The notes under the pieces: generated by a model
The model's input: only the letters and a program-made list of their open reading frames with translations
The model's database searches: none
What the model was told of the DNA's origin: nothing
Program-made: the position numbers and the translations under genes
Assembly: GCA_013399855.1 (NCBI GenBank)
Contig: VXAY01002251.1
Span: forward strand, 62,001 to 126,000
DNA: 64,000 nt
From: Oxyruncus cristatus
Lineage: Eukaryota; Chordata; Aves; Passeriformes; Cotingidae
Reading direction: 5' to 3'
Shown: one piece after another, positions 1 to 21,200 of the stretch
Layout: every line of letters begins with the position of its first letter
How positions within the stretch are numbered: position 1 is the first letter of the stretch

Positions 1-8623
<8,623 letters not shown>

Positions 8624-8930
8624 GGGGGGCGGGAGGCGCAACCGAACGCGCCACGGGCCGAAGGCAACGCCGAGCCCGCCCCAGCCCCGCGCGGGCAGAG
8701 CCTATGGGGCGGGGGCGGGGCAAAGGGGGAGCCCGCCAATAGGAACCCGGCAGTGCTCGGGGCAGAACCAATGGGGAAGCGGGGCGGGCCCACGCGGGGG
8801 GTGTCGGGAAGGAGCGGTTTGAAGGGGGCCGGTCAGTGCCCCAGGCCGCGCTGGCGCGGGCTTCAGCATTCCTGGGAAAACGCAGCTCCAGCGACTGCGA
8901 GAGCAGAACACAGTACGCATCAAGAGAAGA

Positions 8931-11900
8931 AACTCACCAGGGCACGTTATAGCTCTGAAAATTCATGATAAAGGGCTAAACTGAGATGTTTTGGGTCCTC
9001 GATGTAGCAAACTCCTAACTAGTTCGTTCAGAAACAAATACACAAAGTATCCTCAGCACAAGTGCCTGATAGCATCTGTAAAATTTGTAAAATTGCTTGT
9101 AAAGATTTCTGCTGTTTTAAAAAACTGAATACTTCAAAAATGCTTGCAGTGTGACAAAATAAGACAGTGCTTCCACTCAGAGAAGTAATATGGATATATT
9201 TTTCCTCCCCCTATGCAGATAGTGTTACTATTGTCAGAAGCGTAGTTACTGTTACCCATACCTTGTCACATAGGCTGATTCTTCAAGACCAAACACAACA
9301 AAGGAACAGTACTGACAACACACACTGTAGCAACAGCACGGAGCAGGTTCAGGGGCCTAGGAAGGTTTAAGCTAGAGGTTTTAGTTTGACTAGATCAACA
9401 ACAGTAACTAACTGCTTTGGAACTAGAGGTGCAGTTGAGAGAGACCTCATACAGAAAGGCTTCAAGTCAGCAGGCACAACTCTGAGTAGTACAGAAGGGA
9501 CCTGCAGGATCTTCTGCAGAAAAGGATTTTATGACAGGCCAGCTTTAAGAAACAAGGAGATGTGACATGGGGCTTAAGGCCTAATGCTGCACCCTTTACC
9601 TCTGGAGATGTACCAAAGCTGACAACAGCAGGAAAGCTTAAATCTGGTGTAGCTGCCCACCGTTAAGAGTAACGCTACTGATTCTGCCTTCCCAGGAACA
9701 GGATGTGAGGTTTCATTCCTAACCAAGAAACTGATCAAGTGCACACAGTCTAGAATAACAGGATAGATAGATTTTGTGGTGTATTTTGGGGCTTTTTGTT
9801 TGGATTGGTTGTTGGGAGTTTTTTTGCCTAGTGAAATGGATGTCTGATTTTGTCTGAACTGCAGGGATAATTTCAAACTTTATAAGCACACTATGCAGAG
9901 TATGTGCTTCATCGCTGGAGAGTAGTGAGTCAGAATGAATTACTGAACTCAAAAGGTAGTTAAACATTTCATGCCAGCATAATGTCTAGACTTTTTTTCC
10001 CCCTACAGATCCATCAATGATGGTCTTTACCATGTAACGAGAAATGCAAAATGCATGACTCTTGTGAATGGAATTTAAGTGCAACTACCTTAGTAGCACC
10101 TAGTGAAAACTTCAAATCATGGGTTTCTTTCACAAGAGGGAAAATTCACTGTTAATGTTGAAAGACTAATAGGTGCTGAAGCATTAGTTTTGCATTTACA
10201 AAAACAATCTTAACTCCCACTTTCTTACAGATCTCTGATCATCGGACTACAACTTGCATTTTTCACTACATTACCTCTTAATTAGAACTAATTTATTTTT
10301 AAAAATGCTTATGGCTGTCAGTATGTGTTCTGAAATCAAATTATATTTTTAATAAGGTGCACTGAAATTAGGGATTGTGAAAAAAGAATTTTTATGATCT
10401 AACCTACAGAAAGGTCTGTAGGATCAAATGCCAATACCAAAGCAAACTCTACTAGACCACCGTAAACAGTCAGCTGAAGCACAAAACTTACATCTGCCTA
10501 TTCACTCAGAAATTATCTTGCTTTATGACACACAAATCACAACAATCCACTTTAAACTTGACCTAGATGATACAGATTACCCATTCTAAGGTTATGACAG
10601 TTCAAGTGTATCTTGGTTCTATTTGTTATTTTCAGATTGGTGTTAAATTTTACTTTATTAGCAAAGACTTTGATACTTACGTCAAGTTTTTTTTTTTGTT
10701 CCTTTTCTTGCTTATTCTGATTTAATATACAGAAATGTCTGTGTGCGTTTTGCTAAAAAGTCCAAGGAATACTCAGTTTTACATTTCAAACAGCTTCAAA
10801 ACATGCACTGTACATGTAAAAGCAAATCTTGCAACAACAGTTTAGTTGGCCTAAACTTTCCAAAACATAAAGCAGGAATGACCCTTTAGTTAGTAACTAC
10901 TCCTGGAGAGCAAGCATTATTCCTATTTCCCTTTCTACACAGCTGCTGGCACACTAGTACAAATCCAAAATACAGTTTCTTCAACTACAGCTAGGATTAG
11001 AGACAGTACTGTTTTCCTGCCTTCTATTATTTAACCTGGATAGGGCAGATGGTTAATTACTCCCTAACAATAAAGCCAGTAAGGGGGCATACATTATATA
11101 TGTATTTAATACAGACACCTCTATCAAAGCTTTTCCTTTCCTCTTTTATTTTTTAGAGACAGTATGCTATTCCAAGGGGTGAATAAGAACAACTACACTT
11201 TTAACTTTTTAACATTAAGATTTAGTTTATCAACAGCTGTTTCAGAAAGAAAACCAAAGTAATCTTGCTGTATTAGAATGTCCTCGTTCTGGTAATTCAA
11301 ATATGTTAGCGTCACCCTTAACATTCTGAAGTGTGCACCTACCACCAAACTAAGCTTGTGGGTTTGTTATTTTCATTAAAAAACCAGACAAAACAAACAA
11401 AACAAAAAAACCCAACCAAACAAAAAAACCCCGTAGACTAATGTCTGCACTTTGACTACAAAAATTCCAGAAGCACAACTATTAGAAATTGAAAAAGATA
11501 CTGTTATTTACTAAAGTGTTCTGCTGATAACTAAGCTATCAAAGAATACACTTGAAACTCAGTATTTATATACGTATGTATTTCTTAGGCTACTAAAGAA
11601 GACTTGACAATTTCACTGTTAAAGCAAAATTCTTGCAGCACTCTCGCGGAGTGGAATTAGAATCCAGGTTTATCACTGATACTATGTGAATGTGATTCTT
11701 GTGAGCTAACATATAATCAGCATTTTGCACAACTGTTTGTACTTACACTGACTGTACAACTACCCTTAAATACAATTCTTATAAAAGGGCAACACAGAAG
11801 TAGTAATCAGTTTATAAAAAATGCTGCTCCAAGATTTCAGGTGTGCAGACTGTAAGTTTACTTCAGAATAAAACACAGACATAGGGGAGAATCAAAACTT

Positions 11901-12199
11901 TTAGAGTTGTACTTGACCATATATTTGGACAAAGCAGAATTACACTGCATATAACAAACAGTAAAATTTCTTAAAAGTTGTTACAAATATTTTACTTTCT
12001 ACCTGTACGATCATTAACATAGTTTACTATATCATGATTTTTTTCTAAAGGCTTAAAACAAAAACAATCCCCCTAAACTACTTTCCAACAGTAAAATTTA
12101 AGTAAAATGCTTACATTCATTTGACAACAAAAAAACATATTAAAAATGTTGTGAGGGTGGTGCAACAGCTGCTCTTTCAGCTACAACTTTCTTCCAGAG
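8931..12199 (-). other. BCLAF1 3' UTR and spacer to the MTFR2 promoter
   Basis: No coding exon or known repeat seen. The part next to 12,199 is BCLAF1 3' UTR. Going downstream, the first AATAAA on the minus strand is at 11145-11150, giving a UTR of about 1.05 kb; others are at 10654-10659 and 10292-10297, so alternative 3' ends are likely. The tail-to-head distance from BCLAF1 stop to the MTFR2 island is only about 3.3 kb. Confidence 0.6.
11145..11150 (-). terminator. Candidate BCLAF1 polyadenylation signal
   Basis: AATAAA on the minus strand (tttatt as printed), the first canonical hexamer after the BCLAF1 stop codon. Usage is inferred. Confidence 0.4.
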
Positions 12200-12205
12200 T
12201 TATTC
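12200..12205 (-). CDS. BCLAF1: BCLAF1 last coding exon: one codon plus stop
   Basis: After acceptor TTTCCACAG the coding sequence is only GAA TAA, giving the terminal ...KEEKE found in human. The rest of this exon is 3' UTR. Confidence 0.92.
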   Translation of the reverse strand, partial: E

Positions 12206-15200
12206 CTGTGGAAAGAAAGAAAACAATCTTGTTGTAAACTGTCAATAACCAAACTCCAAAACCTTTTAAAGTGATTCCCACTCACGCCCAATGACTTACA
12301 AGATGAACTGTCCAATCTGCAATTCACTGAACGATTTACCTTTTCCTCTTTGCGTCTGTCCTTTTCTTCATTATTCTCAATCGTTTCTTCTTCATCTTCC
12401 ACAATGCCATCACCCTGGTATTTGTCATGTGTCCACTTCGGACTGCTACCTGACTTTTTGAAGTTAAAACGCCCTCTGCCACGCTGGAAAGTACCACGGC
12501 CTCTTCCTCTTTTGGCCCAATAATCCACACCATCGTCTCTGTCATCATGCTACAAGAATGCCAGACAAAGAGTAAGGTTAGAACACCAGTTAAATTTACC
12601 CCGTAATGTTTGTACTCTACAGTAAATGTATAAAACAAAGTAAATGTTAAAAAGTTCTCTTCAGATCATAATTTATAGAATCCATTACGAAGTATATTCT
12701 TACAATTCATGATGCTGTAACTAAAACCACAACACTGTTTTAAGAGCCCTTATTAGCTCTGGGTCTACTAAATGCTTGTGAGTAACAAATAGCTTATCTG
12801 TCACTTATCTTCAGTCAGAATAAATAGCTACTAGTTTTTAGGGGAAAAAATTGTTACTTTTAAAAGAATAAGCTCTGGGAATGTACTAGGATTTTTTTAA
12901 AAATTATTTTTATTTCAGTTCTTCATACTTAGGAAGGAAAAATAACGATGGCAGTTATCAGAAAACCTGCTTCCCCTGCACAACACAGGGCAAATGAAGT
13001 TTAAACTGTTTAAATCTGACATTAAAAAACAACAGTAGAGTTGGTTAGTAAGCCAAACTTTGCTGTCTTGCTACCAAATACAGATTACATAGTTTGGTAA
13101 GTTCTGACAATCATTCCATGCACTGCGTAAGAACTACAAACAATTATTTAATATATAAAAAGGTTTACATTTAGAACAGTGAGGTACACTTGCTTCAACA
13201 TGTGTTGGGTTTTTTTACTTGTGATTTGGAAAGAAATCTGAACTGCTAAACATATCACACCCATATCAAGCAGTTTAATAACTACATAAAAGTAGCTAGG
13301 GGGTGTAATTTTTGTCTAAAAACATTCTTAATGAATTCAAGTTTAAGAGTTACACTTAACTGTTTAGTATCATAGCATTTCTTAATAAATGGATTATCAT
13401 ATCTCTGTGTTTACAGATCAGGAAAGGTCATATATGTGTAGGTAGACAGAAAACTCCTTGTACAATCATCCAAACTGGGACTGCATTATTTCTTAGTTAC
13501 CTGTTAACATATTTGAGGCAAGCTACAATGCTACAGGACAAGGTCTAATCCTCACTACTTATTATTTTTCAGTGGTGAAACAATATACTTCAAAGTTTGC
13601 ATTGTTAAGGAAATCAACTGGAGTAGAGGCCACATTTTCAGTATACTACACTACTTAGAGTGGTTACATCAACAGTCCTCCTTTCATAATCCAGATGGGA
13701 AAAAGGCATCAAAACTATGGTGATTTCTTATGACTATCACACTACTCAACTAAGAGCAGAAAACTGCTCGTAACTAAGTCAGCCTACATACATTCACAAA
13801 TACTGTCAGCTTTTCCTGATCTTCCGCTTTTGCAGACTTCCAGACAAATCTAAGACAAAGCTCAAATGTCATATAGACATAAATCCAGGAAAACATAGCA
13901 CAAATCTTTTTCATTTAAAGTTTGGTTTCAATAATTTTTGTCTAAGCATGCCTTCTTCCCCCCTCCCTGATGAAAGTTTTGGAGATAAACTCCATGTCAG
14001 GCCCCAGTTACTGCCAGCCTGCTGCAGAAAGATGCAAGAGAAGCAGAACCAGACACTACAACTACCCTGAATATTCTCACAGCCACTGAAGTCCCTGTCC
14101 ATACATGCATGCTACTTCTACACTTGTAGAAAGTTTGAAAAAACAAAAGCATGCATAAGACATTGAGTTCTCCACACCCACCAAGAAGTATTTCTTGCTT
14201 TTTGGGGTATATTCAGGATCCCATTCCTCTTCCTTCGGTCTCTTCTGAAAAGTAGTATTTGAGTTGCTGGGACCAGTATTTGTTCCAGCAAAGACTCCTC
14301 TGGCTCTTCCTCTGCCCCTAATTCGAAACTGATTAACCAAGATGTCATTTAATCCATTTACATAAAACCACAAAGAAGAGTTCAAGTTCTCTATTACTGA
14401 AAATACTCTTTCTGTGCTTAATTACAGTATCTGCAAGTGTAAAACCATTTTCAAATTCACATATTACCTTAAATAATATATTCAAGCATTCACTTTGAAA
14501 TAGTAATTCTATTAAACTTAATTGAAACACATTTGAACTTGTCTTAAGTTCACCCACAACCACCAAAAAGAAACTTCCTTTGACTGCTGGTAAACCAGCA
14601 GTTTTTGTGTTGCAACAAAAGGTCAGAATAGCTTCTGAAGCTGTTCATAGACAAAAAAAAACCCAAAAAAAAAACAACACACACAAGAAAACTAGACTGG
14701 AAGAGCGAGAAAACTGTCGGGGGGAAAGTAGAGATCTTTTATGAAGTCAATCCTATCAGTTATGAGGAAGTGATTCTAGAATACATACTAACAATGCAGT
14801 TTTTAAAGTAGTATATCCACCATGTGTTATTCACACATTTTTAACAGAGCTCAAAAATGTACTTTAGGCCAAATTAAATTTCAAATGAGTAAATTCTTTA
14901 CTCAAAAAAAAAAATCTACAGTATGTACTGTATAGAGTAGCAATGCTTGAAGTGAAAAAGTGCGTCTTAAAATATTCTTTATAAAGTATTAACAGTATTT
15001 TTAAACATGAGGCTAAAAAGCCTCACAGCAAAAAACCACCTTTAAATCAGAATACACTAAGTAGTAATATATATACTTCCCTTACCATGGAAATACTTAG
15101 CTTGCAGAAAACATTTAATGATTTTACATCCTTCATCCAAGGGGATAAGAAAGGTTAGGCTGGGAAGATAAGAATACTAAAACTTGCAGTTGCTACAGAA

Positions 15201-18200
15201 CACAATTTCCATAAACAGCCTATTGCACAAAACTGCATCTTTGGAGTAACAGTACAAAAACATGACTTGGAAACTAATTTAATTTGTTAGAAATACATAT
15301 GTTGCATAAACATAGACCAAAAAACTTATATGATTAACTAACTCAAAAGAGAAGTATTATGAACACTGAATTCCCCAGGGCTCCAATACTTCTAATACAG
15401 AATTTATGCTGGACAGTTTTAAAACTACCCTGAAATCAAACAGATTGAAAAACAACCAGTAAAAGGCTCATAAGACCTATCCATACCCTATAGACAAAAA
15501 AAAAATAAAATTGCATGGAGAGTAATTTGTAAAGCAAGAAACTAACGGTAGAGGAGAGAAAATACTACACGCTTTCTTTATTTCCAACAGCTTTACAAAA
15601 CTAGGGCACAACAAACAGTATCCCAGTGGATTCGGGTTGGGGGGGGTGGGAGAAGGATACCACGACAAAATTATGACAGGATTAAAAAAGGAAAAAAAAA
15701 TATCCATTTCCTGGTCTTAGGTCCAACAATCAGATTCCCTTAAAGAAAAACATCTAAAGTTTTCCTTATCACTGTATGAATGCTTCCCCCTACCACATCA
15801 TCTCTTTCAGGTGAAGAACTACAGGAGGTGAAATCTACTATAGTGTTACCTTCATGGGCTTGCTTACTACAAAGACCACCACAAAAAACAGAGAGTACAA
15901 TTTCTGTATAAAACCCTTCTTAAACAGAACTTTTACACACAGAATTCTTTTGGAGCTGGATACTAATGACTCTGTCATTGAAAAATTCTACTTAACTTGA
16001 TTTCTGATCGTATTTCAAAACTATTCACGATGATTATGTATGAGAAACCTAGAATTAAACAGAATCGTGTATCAGCAAAAGTTAGTGAAAAACTATTGCT
16101 GATTTAAAATGAAATTGACAGCTCAGCATACATTAACTGTCTGGAGAGGGGAGATGTTATGTTCTCCAAGGCTTCACAACCAAAGCATCTTATTTACTCC
16201 AAAAGCAAAGCAGCATTTACTGGAATGCAGCCACTATTACCCTGCATTTACAAACATATTCCTACACTGGCTGGTCTGTATTTTTCAATAGTTGCCAAGC
16301 TATATCCCTAAAGAGGAGATCTGAGTGAAGAGGTTGGCCTACTTAGATTCTCCTGTTCAGAGGATTTGTTCAAAAAGCCTGTGTATGACCATGTATGTTG
16401 TTACAGAACATTAACCAGCTATTACTGCATAGTCAGAACTGGCAGTCACTATTAATTAAATGAGTAGAAGTATATTAAATTCCCAATTCACATCTACCTA
16501 AACTTCATATAAAGTAGCATCTCTTTCATAATGCATACAATCTGGTTTCATAAAGCAGGAAGCCTTCAACCAGTGAGTTTTCTTCCACTAAATCTCTTAG
16601 AGAGGAGATGGAGTTTCAAGCTCTGCTTTTGTTAATTTCTCTTTTGTTTGCGCCCTTAGCTTACACAGCTGGAAATTGTGCTGATAGTCATAACTGATGC
16701 CTAGACCATCCAAGGACTTACATATTTATGCCAGAGAGATGTTACTTAGCATAACTATATAAAAATTAGAAGAAAGGAGGAAATGATGCACTTTTTAGCG
16801 TTAGAAATTTAGAACTCTGAATTTTCTTCTGAGCACCTACAGGTTTTTAGATGGAAGATTCAAACTTTAAGTGCTGGCACATGCCACAAGCATTTCAGAC
16901 ACCCTCATATGTAATTCAAAACTTATTTTGTACACTACTACAAACGATTCAATGTACATTTATACTAAATAATGCATTTTAGCATTACTTAAGTCTTAAT
17001 TATAGGCCACATGAAGGAATTACTGTTAAAGTATGACATTTCTCCTACTTACTATGTAAGAATATTTGACAGTTTTTCCCCAATCACATGGAACTTGCAC
17101 TTTTTTCTATGATTCATTTTGGTTTGGGGGTTTCTTTTCCTGTGTTGTTGGGGGTGGGTGTCTGTCTGGGGGTGTTTTTATGTTTTGTTTTGGGTTGTTT
17201 GGGGGCGGGGGGGTTAAGTGCTCCTTATCTTTTTCAAGGCCTCCTTTACTGACTACTAGTCTTTCCTAATGTTCTTACATTTCCCATTTATATAATTACA
17301 TTAACATGGAATCTTAAAGTTTAAGATTTTTCTGAAGACTATAGTGGTCAGTGTGTCACTTTCCAAATCACAATGCTTAGACACATTCCAGTAGTAAACC
17401 AATGAACCTTCACGGTCACTGTGGCTAGTCCCAGCCAAAGAAACACAAAGTAACAAGTATACCATCTCCTCAATACAGCTGTTTCAAGGTTGATCTGTGT
17501 ATTTCATTATGTGCTACCCTCTACTTAACCAGTTGCAGGCATCACGCACAAAGGAAGATATAACCAAACCCAAAGGGAAAAACAAGCTGCAGGGAGTTAA
17601 GAGGTAATAGAACACAGGATTTAAACTTTACAGAACACTAAATTTTCAGATCCTGTTAGGATATAACATAATTACACAAGAGCAAGGAATAATCAAGAAA
17701 TCCGTTTTCCCAGCCTTATGCTAGGACCTCTAATGGCATATTTCCATACCATTTAACTGTTACGAGGCACTGCTGGGGGAAAAAAAAAAAAAACCAAACT
17801 TTTCAGCTTTGGTATGCCACATAAAAGAAGTCAAGGGTAAGTCTAGCCTAACATTAAACAGTGCAACACTCCCTCATTTTACCTGTTGTGAAGTTTCCAT
17901 AATTTGGGGAAAGAATAAGGAAAAAACTTACAAAGGTGCCTCTTGGCCTGTTGACTCCTGCAAAACCAGAGTATTCTTTCTGTTCATGGTGGGTTTTGAA
18001 CTCTTCATCTCTTTCCTTCTTGCAATCTTTTTCTTCTCGAGAACTGGATGTAGAAGAAGATGGGGAGGAAGATGGGGAGGACCTAGCACGGTCTTGATCT
18101 CTTTTTTGTTTACTGAAAAATAAAAAAATATACTATGTGCTATTTTAAACGTACTAGATAGTCTGTAACATGCTATACTAAACCGTGTCTCTCTATTTTA

Positions 18201-21200
18201 TGAGAAACTAACCCCCTTCTGGTTATAAAGTCAGACATGTTACGTATTTGAGATATTAAGGTGAAGTATAGTTCCACTTTCCAGCCTCCTCTCACACATT
18301 TAAGTGCATTAAATGTATATTATTGCTAGTGAGTTGGAAAGCAGCAGTCTGCAAACTGCAAAATAAGTTTTTCTAGATTCTGACACCATGAAGAGATTCT
18401 GTTACTTTTAAGATCTGCCTTTTCTTCTGAGGCAGAAAACAGAAGTTAAAGGGAAAAAAAGCCTTCAAGGCAAAGTTTTACAGAAACTTTACATAGTTCA
18501 GTTTGCACACTGTTGAGAAGGTACAGTAAGGGCTTCCCTACGTAGATGGCTGTAGGGAATTAGCCAGTGGAAGAAAATGTGGATACCGAAGTCAAAGTAA
18601 ATGGGAATCAGGAAGCGTAAGTAAAAATTCATTGTATATACAGTACAAAGCAGGGGAAAAAAAATTCCTACAGCAAGACTCTTAGTAACCCCATAGTGGC
18701 ATTAATTTGACCCAATTTACAAGACTTTAATATTCTATTCAAAGAAAAGTCATACCTGAAGTAACTCTTACCACTTCTACACAGTATCCACTGAGATATG
18801 TTAATTTTTTTTTCTTAAAACAGCCCACTGGCTTTAGATAAAAATAAAAATTCCCCTTCTCACCCATGTTAAAACCTAAGTATCAGTAAAATTCTCATAC
18901 TCTGGGTGTTATGAGTTGAAAAGGTGCGGAATCAAGCATAACGAACCAAAGTTCTTACACAAACTGTTTATAGAAATGTACTGCATTGAAGTCCAACCTC
19001 CTGATGTAGCCTGGATAATAGGACAGATTAATTTGTCATTTTTTTTTTCAGTGTGTTAGCTTGCTATTCCAAAGTTTTTGTCCTCATCCACCATAAGCCG
19101 TGTAAAAGAGAGATAATACATATTTGCTGTAAAACAAATAATTTTAATTGTTTAAAATTAAATGTTCCATTATACATTGAAAATTGAAAGCAATTAAGCT
19201 TACAATTATAAAAGGCTAATTAGAAGCTATATTTCTATAGAGGGACTTCAAATATTTACCTGTCATCTTTGTAAGATTTGTAATCCTTGTAATCTTTTGG
19301 AGTTTTCTCCTGTTTTCTTGACCCACTGGATTCCCTGGAACCCTTTGAGTCTCCTCGCTCTTTACTTCGTTCTTTTCTACGTCGGTCAATGTCATGACGA
19401 AGATCAGCAGAATCACACCTTAATTTTTTATCTCCCTGTAAACAAATATATATTTTGGAACAAAACTTTAAAATAAAACATCCAGAAGAGAATCCCAGTG
19501 AAATGGCAAGTTGGGCATCAATTAAAAACAAAAAAATAGAATTTACCTATTTTTCAACAAACGTCAGCACACAAATTGACTTTGCCCTTTACATGCAATG
19601 GCTATATCTAAAAGAAAGAACAGCTAAGAATTCCAATTTCAAACAAGCATTCCCATCAAGGCAGTGGGATGTATCTAGTTTTTGGTGCATACACACTATA
19701 ATGCATGGTTTGGGGAGATATTTAAGTATTCCTTTCTTCTGGTGAATTGTTTTTAAGCAGAGTATAAGCAGCTTTGCAATTTAACCACACTACTCATTGA
19801 CCATGCGGGTACTTCCCCCTGCCCCAACACCTATTCTTTGCCCTTGGGCAGCTTAGTGGTCAAGAAACATGCAAGAAGAAAGGAAGCATGGGAGAAGACT
19901 TGACCTTATATGCCACATTATCAATCCAGCAAAATCACGCTACATAAATGAGCTTCTAGGTAACATGTTTTACTTAAAGGAAAAAAAAATCTAAATAAAA
20001 GTACTCTAGGTACTATAAATATACTTTTTTATTTTATACACAAACAGAGATGAAATTCAGATTTAAAAAGAAACAACATATTACGTTTAGAAGCATGGGT
20101 AGGACATTTACTTAGAACCTACTTTTTGACTTTCTTCTTTAAAGACTCTCTCTTCACCTGCTAAACGGGTATGCTTCCTCAGGGTACTTGGAGAGATGTC
20201 AATCCTCCTAAATGTAAAATAAAAGCAGTGTCTTGCCATACACATATGTGACTGTTAACAGCCTCAAACACTTCTTTTCAACAGAAAACTGAGAAGACAT
20301 TTTTGCAGTAGACAAACTTTTTGCATATAAAGCCCCACCATAAGAATACAGCAGACTAAAAATTAAAAACCTTGGTTCTGTTCAATGTAAAGTATGCTAA
20401 AAACACAAATATAGGCAGATTGATGTTTCACATTTTAAGTACAGCTTTGAAGATACAAAAAAATGTTTAATGATTTATTTCAAATCAGTATATGTTGAAA
20501 GCCCAGCCCCTCCAAGAAATTATCAGCACTACAATAGTTAGCTGTAGTCAAAAATACTTAACAGTTAAGAAAACTTGTAGAGTTGGACACTGTATCCTCA
20601 CATGCAACACAAATATAGTACATTGCATCATAAAATTATAGCACATGATCAGACACTACATCTGCATGCCTACCTTCTTACCTTTTGGGTTCTCAGATTT
20701 TTCAAAAAACTGCTGTAAATTAACACACACAAAAACTAAAGTAGTATGAGATGGAACATTTCACACTGAAGAAGAAAGATGCATGTACAGGGCTTCTTTT
20801 CATCTTCAAGACATATGCCCCTCAATATTTGAGCACTGCATGTGAGAAAAGTAAATATATCCCAAATGAGATACAGAGGTAGAGAAGACATCTGTTACAA
20901 AACCACAGATGAAGCCAGACTTGATTCAGATGAGTTCTCTTTTACAAAAGGGCTTTTTTCGGTATTTTGTAATTACACAAATTACCCCATACAGATTAGA
21001 AAAAATATTTTGGATTCTCAAAAGAAATATTAGCCGACATTATTTGAAACACAAAGCAGCTGCATATGTATTTAACATATATACCTATGTATTTCTGGGC
21101 TCTTTTGTCGGGTGCAGTGTTCTTCAGTAGCTTTTTGATACGCAGTGAACCTCTCATTTAGGGTCATTCCAGCTGACTTGAAGTATTGCTCTGTTGGTTA

